Origin: Leadbetterella byssophila DSM 17132
GTDB taxonomy: Bacteria; Bacteroidota; Bacteroidia; Cytophagales; Spirosomataceae
Length of the DNA stretch: 64,000 bases
NCBI RefSeq assembly: GCF_000166395.1
Contig: NC_014655.1
Coordinates: forward strand, 620,001-684,000
Reading direction: 5' to 3'
Below the pieces are notes generated by a model that did not search any database, had not been told where the DNA came from, and saw only the letters and a list, made by a program, of their open reading frames with translations. This document shows, piece after piece, positions 44,472 to 52,608 of this stretch (its first letter is position 1; the number at the start of each line of letters is the position of its first letter). The position numbers and the translations under genes were made by a program.

Positions 44472-44783
44472 ATGAAGTTGTCCACTTTTTTCTACCGCTA
44501 TAAGTTCTACATCATTTCCTCCATATGCCTGTTGCTATGGCTCTTATTCTTTGATCGTTCTAATCTGATTAAACAAGCAGAGATGTATTTTATGCTGAGA
44601 GACATTAACTCAGAAATCTTATATTACGAGGATGAGATTAAGAAATTAGAGAAAGAAGAAAAGGATTTATTAGGTAGCGAAGCGGCCCTGGAAAAGTATG
44701 CCCGGGAAAAGTACTTCTTGAAAAAAGAAGGTGAAACGGTTTTTGTACTGGTAGATGGAGATGATAAAGTAATCACTGAATAA
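44472..44783 (+). CDS. FtsB/DivIC-like septum formation initiator
   Basis: 103 residues with a short cytoplasmic start, one membrane helix (about 11-30), then a periplasmic coiled coil (40-75, INSEILYYEDEIKKLEKEEK) and the family's closing block EKYAREKYFLKKEGETVFVL. This is the layout of FtsB/DivIC proteins, which form a complex with FtsL and FtsQ at the division septum. Co-transcribed with a low-molecular-weight phosphatase gene one base downstream. The division role is from family knowledge. Confidence 0.88.
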   Translation: MKLSTFFYRYKFYIISSICLLLWLLFFDRSNLIKQAEMYFMLRDINSEILYYEDEIKKLEKEEKDLLGSEAALEKYAREKYFLKKEGETVFVLVDGDDKVITE

Positions 44784-44784
44784 T

Positions 44785-45288
44785 ATGGTTAAGGTATTGT
44801 ATGTTTGCTTAGGTAATATTTGTAGGAGCCCGCTAGGTGAAGTAACTTTTAATGCTTTAGTGAAGGAAAGAGGCTTAGAAGAGGAATTTCAGGCGGACTC
44901 TGCCGGTACTGCAGGATATCACGTAGGAAAGCAGGCTGATGCCCGCTCCCAGAAAGTGGCGCAAAAACATGGCTTAACTATAGACCATGTGGTTCGCAAG
45001 GTTTCTTTGGAAGATCTGGATGAGTTTGACCATATAGCCGTTATGGATGAACAGAACTTTGAAGATCTACATACGATGTACTATGAAGCCAAAGGGTTTC
45101 CCCCGTCTACAGATAAGTTATTTTTAATTCGCGATTTTGATCCGGAGGTCCGTGGCGTGCATGAGGTGCCGGATCCCTATTTTGAAGGCGACAAAGCCTT
45201 TGAAGAGGTTTTTCAAATCCTGCAAAGAAGTAATGAGAAACTCCTTGAGCATTTGGTAGATAAATATGAGATCTCAGCGCCCGAGTAA
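44785..45288 (+). CDS. Low-molecular-weight protein tyrosine phosphatase
   Basis: 167 residues. The P-loop is VCLGNICRSP with nucleophile Cys8 and Arg14, and the general acid Asp is in HEVPDPYFEGD near residue 131. Hydrolyses phosphotyrosine or small phosphoesters; in bacteria this family often balances tyrosine kinases of capsule export, but no such kinase is nearby. One base after the FtsB/DivIC-like gene, and its 3' end overlaps the next frame by 23 bp. Confidence 0.93.
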   Translation: MVKVLYVCLGNICRSPLGEVTFNALVKERGLEEEFQADSAGTAGYHVGKQADARSQKVAQKHGLTIDHVVRKVSLEDLDEFDHIAVMDEQNFEDLHTMYYEAKGFPPSTDKLFLIRDFDPEVRGVHEVPDPYFEGDKAFEEVFQILQRSNEKLLEHLVDKYEISAPE

Positions 45289-45775
45289 GGAACAACTGCT
45301 ACAGATGGCTAAAGAGGCCATAGAGAAAAACAGTCTACCATTCGAGTGGAAGGAGGCAGATGTCTATGATTTCTGGTTACTTACTACCATAGCTGACATT
45401 GATAAGTTTTTCTTAGTGCCTTATCTGTATCAAATCTATTCCATTATTCAAGGTAAAAGTGTTGATGAAGCCATTTTAAGAAATGGACTTGGGGTATTCC
45501 GAAAAGTACCTATCCCAGAGGATATAGAAGGGCAGATCTATCAGTTTTGTATGACTATTATTAATGAAGGCAAAGCTTCCACTGCAAATCTAAGTTTTAG
45601 TATTAGTATTTGTGGAAAGATTGCTCAAAAGTACCCTGATCTGAGATCAGAGACACTTAATGCTGCATATCATTTACGTGATACCCGTCATTCTCCCGCC
45701 ATTCAGTCAGCGTCAAAGAATGTGATCCAGAGATTACTCCACGTTAGAGTAAATGGTGTCCATGATTCTCACTAA
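45266..45775 (+). CDS. Unrecognised protein, overlapping the phosphatase gene
   Basis: 169 residues in a long frame with no membrane helix or signal peptide. Most of it looks alpha-helical. The repeated hydrophobic/charged pattern (FWLLTTIADIDKFFLVPYL, then ATPase-free helices) resembles no family I can name. It starts 23 bases before the phosphatase stop and may be translationally coupled to it. Its last 42 bases overlap the convergent marR gene. Codon use looks like its neighbours. A start further in is possible but no better one is seen. Confidence 0.6.
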   Translation: MRSQRPSKEQLLQMAKEAIEKNSLPFEWKEADVYDFWLLTTIADIDKFFLVPYLYQIYSIIQGKSVDEAILRNGLGVFRKVPIPEDIEGQIYQFCMTIINEGKASTANLSFSISICGKIAQKYPDLRSETLNAAYHLRDTRHSPAIQSASKNVIQRLLHVRVNGVHDSH

Positions 45776-46165
45776 GGTGTCATAATCCTTTTCATTCAGA
45801 TTATTCCAGGCCTGTCGTCTCACTTGTGTTATAATTTCGCTGGCTTGAATATGAATCTCTTTTCCCTTTTCCGTAAGATTTATGGTGAACTTTCTACGGT
45901 CGCTTGGGTAACTTAGACGGGTTACATATCCCTTTTTTACCAATAAGTCCAAGATCCTGGTCATGGTTGGAGGATCTTTAAAGGTGATGTTCCCTAGTTC
46001 AATTTGAGAGATTCCGGTGTTAAAAGAAAGGTGATCTAAGACTACCCATTGGTCCACGGTCAAGTCAATTTTGGCATCCGTAAGACCCCTCTGCATGTAG
46101 TTCCGAATTTTCTTGATGGTAGTGTCAATTTTAAAAAAATAGGCTTTGTTGTAGTTTTGCAACAT
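45734..46165 (-). CDS. MarR-family transcriptional regulator
   Basis: 143 residues from ATG 46165 (MLQNYNKAYF); an in-frame ATG at 46198 would add eleven residues. The winged helix is plain: QWVVLDHLSFNTGISQIELGN, then the recognition region DPPTMTRILDLLVKKGYVTR, and the wing with SYPSDRRKFTINLTEKGKE. It binds as a dimer to inverted repeats and is usually released by small aromatic ligands or oxidants. Divergent from the alpha/beta hydrolase gene, which is its most likely target, together with itself. The effector is unknown. Confidence 0.88.
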   Translation of the reverse strand: MLQNYNKAYFFKIDTTIKKIRNYMQRGLTDAKIDLTVDQWVVLDHLSFNTGISQIELGNITFKDPPTMTRILDLLVKKGYVTRLSYPSDRRKFTINLTEKGKEIHIQASEIITQVRRQAWNNLNEKDYDTLVRIMDTIYSNVE

Positions 46166-46269
46166 TATATAGCTGTTTTTATGAGGTTTAAAGAACAAAT
46201 TAAATGTTATTTCCTGTTTTAAAAAAATAATTATAAATTTTTTAAATATTGTTTTGCGAATACTTATTG

Positions 46270-46298
46270 TTGTTCATCTTTTTATTTGTGTAATTTCG
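46270..46298 (+). promoter_or_regulatory. Promoter candidate of the alpha/beta hydrolase gene
   Basis: TTG (46270-46272), 18-bp spacer, TAATTTCG (46291-46298), one mismatch to TAnnTTTG. Very AT-rich sequence between the divergent MarR gene and the hydrolase; the MarR operator is probably in it. Confidence 0.5.
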
Positions 46299-46317
46299 AT
46301 TAAAATAGTCTGTAAAT

Positions 46318-47160
46318 GTGATAAGAACACCATTGGGTTATACCATCTCTTTAGAGTATTTTCTACATCCGGATGCCACTCAAATCTTGATTATAGCCTC
46401 TGCCACCGGTGTGGTTAAGGGATTTTATAAGCATTTTGCTAGCTACCTGCAGGAGAATGGTATTTCTGTAGTGACCTTTGATTACGGAGGAATAGGTGGT
46501 TCAAAACCTATTTCTTTGAAAGGTTTTTCTACTTCTGTCACTAAGTGGGCAACGAACGACTTAGAATCTGTAATTCGTCATGTAAGTATGACCTGGCCGC
46601 ATAAAAGGATTAGTTTATTGGGACATAGTTTAGGTGGGCAGTTAATTGGAATTACATCTTCATCCCTAGCTGCAGATAAGATAATTTTGGTGGGTGCCCA
46701 ATGCAGTTATTACAAATTTTGGCCATGGAGAGAAAGGATGAAAATGCTCTTTGCATGGAAAGTGCTATTTCCGGCTTTTAGTAAGAGTATAGGCTATGTG
46801 CCTACTAAAAGATTTACTGCCATGGAAGACTTGCCCGGTGGAATGGCTATGGAATGGGCCAGATGGTGCCTAAATCCTAATTATCTTTTTGATTATTTTA
46901 CGGAAAAAGACCTTTATTTTCATAGGATATCTGCTCCCGTAATATCTTATTCCACCAGCCATGACAAGTTTGCATCAGAAGAGAGCACCGACTGGCTAAC
47001 AGAAAAGTTTTCCCAAGCCGCTGTCAAGCGTTACCATTTGATTCCAAAGGAATATGGAGTAAAACATATAGGGCACTTTGGATATTTTCAGAAACGTTGC
47101 AGTCATAGCGTTTGGCCGCATTTGTTGTCACAGATTAAAGAGCCTTCAATTCCGGCTTAG
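46318..47160 (+). CDS. Alpha/beta hydrolase, serine aminopeptidase-like
   Basis: 280 residues, cytoplasmic. The nucleophile elbow is GHSLGGQL with Ser104; oxyanion-loop and lid regions sit around DYGGIGGSKP and the Trp-rich segment 120-190. The likely acid Asp is in STSHDKFASEES, and the catalytic His in KHIGHFGYF. Esterase or lipase-like activity; substrate unknown. The start is GTG at 46318, because the nearby ATG (46316) is followed at once by a stop. Divergent from marR and probably under its control. Its end overlaps the convergent ABC transporter by 26 bp. Confidence 0.82.
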   Translation: MIRTPLGYTISLEYFLHPDATQILIIASATGVVKGFYKHFASYLQENGISVVTFDYGGIGGSKPISLKGFSTSVTKWATNDLESVIRHVSMTWPHKRISLLGHSLGGQLIGITSSSLAADKIILVGAQCSYYKFWPWRERMKMLFAWKVLFPAFSKSIGYVPTKRFTAMEDLPGGMAMEWARWCLNPNYLFDYFTEKDLYFHRISAPVISYSTSHDKFASEESTDWLTEKFSQAAVKRYHLIPKEYGVKHIGHFGYFQKRCSHSVWPHLLSQIKEPSIPA

Positions 47161-48883
47161 CAAATTGTACTTCTACCAGATTGGCATAGATGCCTTTTTG
47201 TTGCATTAGTTCGTCGTGATTACCTACCTCTTTGATCTCTCCCTTCTGCAAAACTATGATCTTGTCAACGTTCTGAACAGTGCTTAGTCTGTGAGCAATG
47301 ATGATAGAAGTCCTGTTCTTCATTACTTTGTCAATGGCGTTCTGGATCAATTCCTCTGATTCGGAATCTATAGAGGAAGTAGCTTCGTCTAAGATCAAAA
47401 TGCTTGGATTATGGACTAGTACACGTACAAAAGAGAGCAGTTGTCTTTGACCCATCGATAGGGTAGACCCCCTCTCCATTACTTCATAATCGTACTGTCC
47501 CGGTAGTTTTTGGATAAATTCATGTATGCCTACTTCTTGTGCCGCTGCTATTACCTTGTCTTTAGATATGCTTTCATCCCCTAGTCGCAAATTGTCCAAA
47601 ATGCTACCTCTAAATAGGAATACATCTTGAAGTACTACTCCCACCTGTTTTCTTAGACTGTTCAGCGTAATTTCTCTGATCTCCTTTCCGTCTATATAGA
47701 TGTTACCTTTTTGGAAGTCATAAAAACGGGTCAATAAGTTGATAGTAGAAGTCTTACCTGCACCGGTAGGTCCTACAAAAGCCAAGGATTTTCCTGCAGG
47801 AAGATCAAAGTTGATATTCTTAAGTATCCAATCTTCACCCTTATAGGCGAAGCTTACATTATCAAACTTTAGATGCCCTTTGATTTCATGTGTACTACCG
47901 GATTCCTGTTCCATTTGGTCTTCATCATCCAGGATCTCCATGATACGTTCAATACTGACCATTCCCATTTGAATAGTATTAATCCTATCTGCGATCATGC
48001 GTATAGGACGAAAGAACTGATTACTATACATGATAAAGGCCGTGATCATACCGAAGGAGATTTCTTCGGCTATCACTCCTTTGGCACCATACCATACTAT
48101 TAAGCCAATGGAGATGGCGGAGATCAAGTCAGCAACCGGAAAATAAACTGAGTAATAGAACACGTTCTTGATCTGAGCATCTCTGTGCTTTTGATTCAAT
48201 TGATCGAACTTCTTAAACTGCTGCGGTGCTACGTCAAAGATCTGGATAAGATTCATTCCCGTAATCCTCTCTTGCAGAAAAGCATTGAGATTTGAAACAT
48301 GTGTTCTTACTTCTCCATAGGATTTCTTAACCAGTTCCTTAAAGATATAGGTACTGATGATCAGGAAAGGGATAGCTGCAACACTGGCCAAGGTCAACTT
48401 CCAGTTTAAGTATATCAGCATTCCTAGAATGACGATCAATTGGAGTAGATCTCCTACCAGTGCCGCAAGTCCGGAACTGAAGACTTCACTCAAGGTCTCT
48501 ACATCTGATATGGTTCGGGTTACTAGCCTGCCAATAGGTGTATTATCGTAATAGCGAAGTTTTAGATTAAGGGTTTTTCTATAAACTTTTAGTCGGATAT
48601 CATGAATGATTTTTTGGCTCACCCAACCTGACTCATAGGTACTAAAAAAGGTCACGAAGGCATTCAAAACCAATAGCGCTACCATCCACCCCAGATCTCT
48701 TAATAGTCCGGCTTTGTCACCTTCTATGATGGGGCCATCTATAGCTTTCTGAACAACCAGGGGCATTAAGGGTGCAGTAACCGCACCTAAGATCATTAAG
48801 AAGACCAATCCAAAGAAACGGAACTTGTAAGGTTTTACAAATCCATAGAGTTCTTTGAAAAGGTGAAAGTCCAGTTTGTTCAA
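47135..48883 (-). CDS. ABC exporter half-transporter with catalytic Walker B and variant signature (MdlB/YheH-like)
   Basis: 582 residues. Six membrane helices lie in about 20-300, with the ATPase domain from about 340. Walker A is canonical (GPTGAGKT near 370), Walker B ends LILDEATSSID with the catalytic Glu, and the signature is LSMGQRQ instead of LSGGQ. This pattern, catalytic Glu plus a non-canonical signature, belongs to the BmrD/YheH/MdlB-type subunit of heterodimeric exporters. The complementary subunit is at 22727-24511. Exported substrate unknown. Convergent overlap of 26 bp with the alpha/beta hydrolase gene. Single gene by position. Confidence 0.9.
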   Translation of the reverse strand: MNKLDFHLFKELYGFVKPYKFRFFGLVFLMILGAVTAPLMPLVVQKAIDGPIIEGDKAGLLRDLGWMVALLVLNAFVTFFSTYESGWVSQKIIHDIRLKVYRKTLNLKLRYYDNTPIGRLVTRTISDVETLSEVFSSGLAALVGDLLQLIVILGMLIYLNWKLTLASVAAIPFLIISTYIFKELVKKSYGEVRTHVSNLNAFLQERITGMNLIQIFDVAPQQFKKFDQLNQKHRDAQIKNVFYYSVYFPVADLISAISIGLIVWYGAKGVIAEEISFGMITAFIMYSNQFFRPIRMIADRINTIQMGMVSIERIMEILDDEDQMEQESGSTHEIKGHLKFDNVSFAYKGEDWILKNINFDLPAGKSLAFVGPTGAGKTSTINLLTRFYDFQKGNIYIDGKEIREITLNSLRKQVGVVLQDVFLFRGSILDNLRLGDESISKDKVIAAAQEVGIHEFIQKLPGQYDYEVMERGSTLSMGQRQLLSFVRVLVHNPSILILDEATSSIDSESEELIQNAIDKVMKNRTSIIIAHRLSTVQNVDKIIVLQKGEIKEVGNHDELMQQKGIYANLVEVQFAKPELKAL

Positions 48884-49054
48884 AGCTATTCGATGTCTAT
48901 TAAATATAGTAACGCCTCTGCAGGGAAATTTGTTCTATCTCCTTATAAAATAGCTTCTGAGGGAGGAATTTTATCCTCAAATATGGCAAGTTTGCAGATA
49001 AAAGTATCTTATTTCTACGCTAAGGCAGTATATTTCGGTACTATTATTTCAATT

Positions 49055-51514
49055 ATGATCAAAAGAATACCTTTCCTCTTATTACTATGTTTCTCTGCGT
49101 GGGCGCAGAAAACCCCGGATGACTATTTTGGCCATGGATTTGGTGAAAGATTCCATTATCATCACCAGGTGGTAGAGTATGCAAAACACGTGGTGGCATC
49201 CCGACCACAAACCACCAAATTACTACCTTACGGTAGAACTACTGAAGGGCGAGAGCTCCTGGTGGTAGCTTTTGGTACTGAAAAGAATATGGCCCGTCTG
49301 GAGGAAATACGTAAGGGTAACCTTCAGAAGATAGGTTTAGAAAAAGGAACTCCTCCTGCTGACCTACCTGCCATAGCCATGCTTTCTTATAATATTCATG
49401 GAAATGAAGCAGTGAATACAGAGGTAGCCTTGCAGATGTTGTATGATTTATCGGGAGCTAATCCTCAAGTTTCAGCTAAGATCTTAGAAAATACGGTAGT
49501 ATTAGTAGATCCTTGTGCAAACCCTGATGGTTTTGACCGTTACAGCCAATGGTATAACAGACATATCGGTAAAAATCCTAATCCTAATCCGGATGCAGTG
49601 GAGCATAAGGAGCCATGGCCGGGAGGGCGTTTCAATCACTATTTCTATGATATGAACCGTGACCTAGCTTGGCAAACTCAGTGGGAAACTCAGCAGAGAG
49701 TAGGCTTCTACAATTCATGGATGCCACATTTCCATGGTGATTTCCATGAAATGGGACCTAATAGTTCTTATTTCTTTGCTCCTTCAGCTAAGCCTTTTCA
49801 TGAGGATTTTACTCCATACCAAAGGGACTTTCAACATTTGATTGGAGAATATCATAAAAAGGAATTTGATCAAAACGGTTGGTTATATTACACCAAGCAA
49901 AACTTCGATTTGCTTTACCCAAGTTATGGCGATACTTATCCTTCCTACAATGGAGCTATAGCTATGACCTACGAGCAAGGTGGTTCGGGTATTGCGGGTT
50001 TGGCTATTGCCAGGGCAGAAGGAGATACTTTGACGCTTAAGGAGCGTATGCTTCACACAAGAAGCACAAGTAGAGCAGCCTTGACCGCTGTTTCTGAGCA
50101 TGCTTCAAAATTGAAAGAGGCCTTTTATGCGTACTTTAATGAGCCAAGTACTAAAGGTCACGGTGTATACAAGTCTTTTGTTTTGAAGGGTATTGAAAGC
50201 GATAAGCTAGCTTTGACGGAACTTCTAAATAGATTGAATATTCAGTATTCCTTCGGAAATGGTAAGAAGAGCTTGCAAGGTTTCAGTTATCAGTCTCAGA
50301 AAAAGGAGAACTTTACTGTAGAAGAAAACGATTTGATTGTAAACACCTACCAACCTAAAGGAATACTCACCAAGATCCTATTTGAACCTCACACCATGTT
50401 AGAGGATTCTAATACTTATGATATTACAGCGTGGGCGCTTCCTTATGCCTATGGTTTAAAAGCCTATGGTGTAGAAGCCAAAGTGGAAGGTGGATCTTAC
50501 CAGACAGTGAAATCTGAAACAACAAATACTGTAGATCAGGTATTTGCTTATATACTTCCTCTGGAAAGTTTTGAGAGCTACAAGTTTATGGCAAAGGCCG
50601 TTCAAGCGGGTCTTAAAGGTAGGGTAATGCCAGAGGCCTTCAAAGTGGAAGGTAAGGAATATAAGGCAGGTTCAATAGTGTTTACTCGTCAAGCAGATCC
50701 AGGAATGGATGCGAAAATGAGGAAGTTGATGAGTGATAGTAAGATCAAGCCGGTAGCTGTACGTTCAGGAATGGTTGAAAAAGGATATGATTTAGGTGGA
50801 GATGCCGTTCGTTATTTAGGTGCTCCAAGAGTAGGAGTAGTGATGGGACAAGGTGTATCTGCTACTTCCTTCGGTGATGTTTGGCATTTCTTTGATGTAG
50901 TGTTAGAGTATCCTTTGACTTTGATAGAAAACAGAAACTTGTCTACTATCAACTGGAATAATTATGATGTATTGATCTTCCCTGGCGGTAGATATGGAAA
51001 GGATATGGTAGATTCTCCGGCTTTGAAGGATTGGATCAATAAAGGAGGTAGATTAATTTTGATGGAGGAAGCTTGTGCTGCTGTAGCAGGAGTAGACGGA
51101 TATGAATGGAAGGAAAAGTCTAATTCTGAAAAGAAAAAGGCAGATCTTACTAGAAAATTTGGTGAAGCGTCTAGAAAGTCCATCTCCAATACTATTCCTG
51201 GAGCTATCTATGAGGTGAAGCTGGATAATACCCATCCACTTGCCTATGGATACGATGACCACATGTATATGTTAGTAAAGGATCCTAATAACTATGAAAA
51301 CTTACAAAGTGGCTGGAATGTAGGTTTAATCGGAGATTTGAAGAGTGGTTTTGTAGGAAGTAATGTAAAAAACGGCATGAAGGATGCAACTATCTTCGGT
51401 GTGCAAAACAGAGGCAGAGGAAAAGTGATTTACCTTACGGAAAGTCCTATTTTCAGAGGCTTCTGGCATAGCGGAAAGGCACTCTTTGCGAATGCAGTTT
51501 TCTTTGTTAAATAA
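49055..51514 (+). CDS. Exported M14-family zinc carboxypeptidase with C-terminal amidotransferase-like domain
   Basis: 819 residues with a signal peptide (MIKRIPFLLLLCFSAWA). The M14 zinc site can be placed: YNIHGNEAVN gives His115 and Glu118, and the third ligand His is in FHGDFHEMGPNSSYFF. The likely catalytic Glu is in MTYEQGGSG. The region after about 620 contains LIFPGGRYGKDMVDSP and resembles a class I glutamine amidotransferase-like fold, a pairing I recall from long Bacteroidota M14 proteins. The ATG at 49055 was chosen because the signal peptide starts there and TATATTTC (49029-49036), a near -7 box, lies just upstream; the longer reading from 48863 would overlap the divergent ABC gene. 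Exopeptidase at the cell surface, substrate unknown. Confidence 0.87.
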   Translation: MIKRIPFLLLLCFSAWAQKTPDDYFGHGFGERFHYHHQVVEYAKHVVASRPQTTKLLPYGRTTEGRELLVVAFGTEKNMARLEEIRKGNLQKIGLEKGTPPADLPAIAMLSYNIHGNEAVNTEVALQMLYDLSGANPQVSAKILENTVVLVDPCANPDGFDRYSQWYNRHIGKNPNPNPDAVEHKEPWPGGRFNHYFYDMNRDLAWQTQWETQQRVGFYNSWMPHFHGDFHEMGPNSSYFFAPSAKPFHEDFTPYQRDFQHLIGEYHKKEFDQNGWLYYTKQNFDLLYPSYGDTYPSYNGAIAMTYEQGGSGIAGLAIARAEGDTLTLKERMLHTRSTSRAALTAVSEHASKLKEAFYAYFNEPSTKGHGVYKSFVLKGIESDKLALTELLNRLNIQYSFGNGKKSLQGFSYQSQKKENFTVEENDLIVNTYQPKGILTKILFEPHTMLEDSNTYDITAWALPYAYGLKAYGVEAKVEGGSYQTVKSETTNTVDQVFAYILPLESFESYKFMAKAVQAGLKGRVMPEAFKVEGKEYKAGSIVFTRQADPGMDAKMRKLMSDSKIKPVAVRSGMVEKGYDLGGDAVRYLGAPRVGVVMGQGVSATSFGDVWHFFDVVLEYPLTLIENRNLSTINWNNYDVLIFPGGRYGKDMVDSPALKDWINKGGRLILMEEACAAVAGVDGYEWKEKSNSEKKKADLTRKFGEASRKSISNTIPGAIYEVKLDNTHPLAYGYDDHMYMLVKDPNNYENLQSGWNVGLIGDLKSGFVGSNVKNGMKDATIFGVQNRGRGKVIYLTESPIFRGFWHSGKALFANAVFFVK

Positions 51515-51521
51515 ATTAAAC

Positions 51522-51546
51522 GCCCCGGTCACCGGGGCATTTTTTT
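51522..51546 (+). terminator. Strong terminator between the M14 and aldo/keto reductase genes
   Basis: GCCCCGGT-C-ACCGGGGC (51522-51538) is a perfect 8-1-8 GC-rich hairpin followed by ATTTTTTT. The T-run ends exactly at the ATG of the next gene (51547). Confidence 0.9.
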
Positions 51547-52530
51547 ATGAAGTTTAATACATTTAGAAAGGATGCCTGGGCTGAAATGGGCCTCGGAACC
51601 TGGCAATTAGGAAGTGCAGATTGGGGCAACTTAGATGAAGCTAAAGCCCTGGATATTCTGGATGCATATGTGCAGGGTGGCGGTAACTTCATAGACACAG
51701 CTGATGTTTATGGATTAGGTACTAGTGAAAGGGTGATAGGAAAGTATTTACGTCAGAGCGGAAAGCCACTTTTCGTGGCTACCAAGCTTGGTCGTAGACA
51801 GGATGGTACAAATGGCTGGCCTCAGAATTTTTCCTACGAGAAGATGAAAGAGCATGTAGAGTCCTCTCTAGAAAATCTTGGGATAGATTCCCTATACCTG
51901 GAGCAATTGCACTGTATTCCCAAAGAAGAATTGATCAATGGAGAGGTTTTTGAACATTTGAGAAGATTGAAACAGGAGGGACTTATTCAGAACTTTGGAG
52001 TAAGTGTAGAGTCTATTGAAGAGGCAGAAATCTGTTTACAGCATGCAGACGTGTCCTCATTGCAGATTATATTCAACTTGTTTCGGCAGGATGCAAGCTA
52101 TGCCCTATTAGGAAAAGCAAAAGCACAAGGGGTTGGCATCATTGCTCGTGTCCCTCTGGCTTCCGGTTTACTTTCCGGGAAGTTTGATGCTAACACTACT
52201 TTTGACTCTACGGATCACCGCAACTATAATGCAGACGGAAATGCCTTTAATGTGGGAGAAACTTTCTCAGGACTGCCGTTTTTGGCAGGTACAGAATGCG
52301 TTAAAGAGATCTCAGGAATCTTACCCAAAGGAAATCTGGCTGCGTGGAGCTTGAAATGGATACTGCAACAAGAAGGGATTACCACAGTCATACCCGGAGC
52401 CTCCAGAATCAGTCAAGTAGAAAGTAATTTGTCAGCAAGCAAATTACCGGATCTATCACCTGAGATTCTTGTTGAATTAGATCGATTTTACAGAGAGAAA
52501 GTAAGGCCTCAAGTAAGAGGTGAGATATAA
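51547..52530 (+). CDS. Aldo/keto reductase
   Basis: NADPH-dependent oxidoreductase, 327 residues, TIM barrel. The catalytic tetrad is visible as Asp and Tyr in DTADVYGLGTSE, Lys in VATKLGRR and His in EQLHCIPKEE. The C-terminal cofactor segment is TTVIPGASRISQVESNL. The start MKFNTFRKDAWAEMGLGTWQLG fits the family well, yet it sits directly behind the upstream terminator, so the gene's own promoter must lie inside or just before the terminator, or it relies on readthrough. Reaction is reduction of an aldehyde or ketone. Substrate unknown. Confidence 0.9.
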   Translation: MKFNTFRKDAWAEMGLGTWQLGSADWGNLDEAKALDILDAYVQGGGNFIDTADVYGLGTSERVIGKYLRQSGKPLFVATKLGRRQDGTNGWPQNFSYEKMKEHVESSLENLGIDSLYLEQLHCIPKEELINGEVFEHLRRLKQEGLIQNFGVSVESIEEAEICLQHADVSSLQIIFNLFRQDASYALLGKAKAQGVGIIARVPLASGLLSGKFDANTTFDSTDHRNYNADGNAFNVGETFSGLPFLAGTECVKEISGILPKGNLAAWSLKWILQQEGITTVIPGASRISQVESNLSASKLPDLSPEILVELDRFYREKVRPQVRGEI

Positions 52531-52606
52531 AAAAAGCCTTCCGTGAGTGGACTGCCCTCCAATTAGTGTGTAACTTTTTCGGGGCACTCTATGAGGAAGG
52601 CTTTTT
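52531..52606. terminator. Bidirectional terminator with unusually long loop
   Basis: Perfect 12-bp arms AAAAAGCCTTCC (52531-52542) and GGAAGGCTTTTT (52595-52606) serve both convergent genes (AKR and lepB). The arms are separated by 52 bp, which itself contains weak inverted matches (GAGTG 52545-52549 / CACTC 52585-52589, CCC / GGG). Typical terminator loops are under 10 nt, so the middle looks inserted. Confidence 0.75.
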
Positions 52607-52608
52607 GC

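Noticed and set aside
45266-45288. Overlap of the phosphatase and the next gene as a frameshift fusion
   Set aside because: Both frames are complete: the phosphatase ends after its full domain, and the second frame has its own ATG and no phosphatase homology.
48863-49054. N-terminal extension of the M14 peptidase
   Set aside because: It precedes the signal peptide, overlaps the divergent ABC gene and lies upstream of the near-consensus -7 box at 49029-49036.
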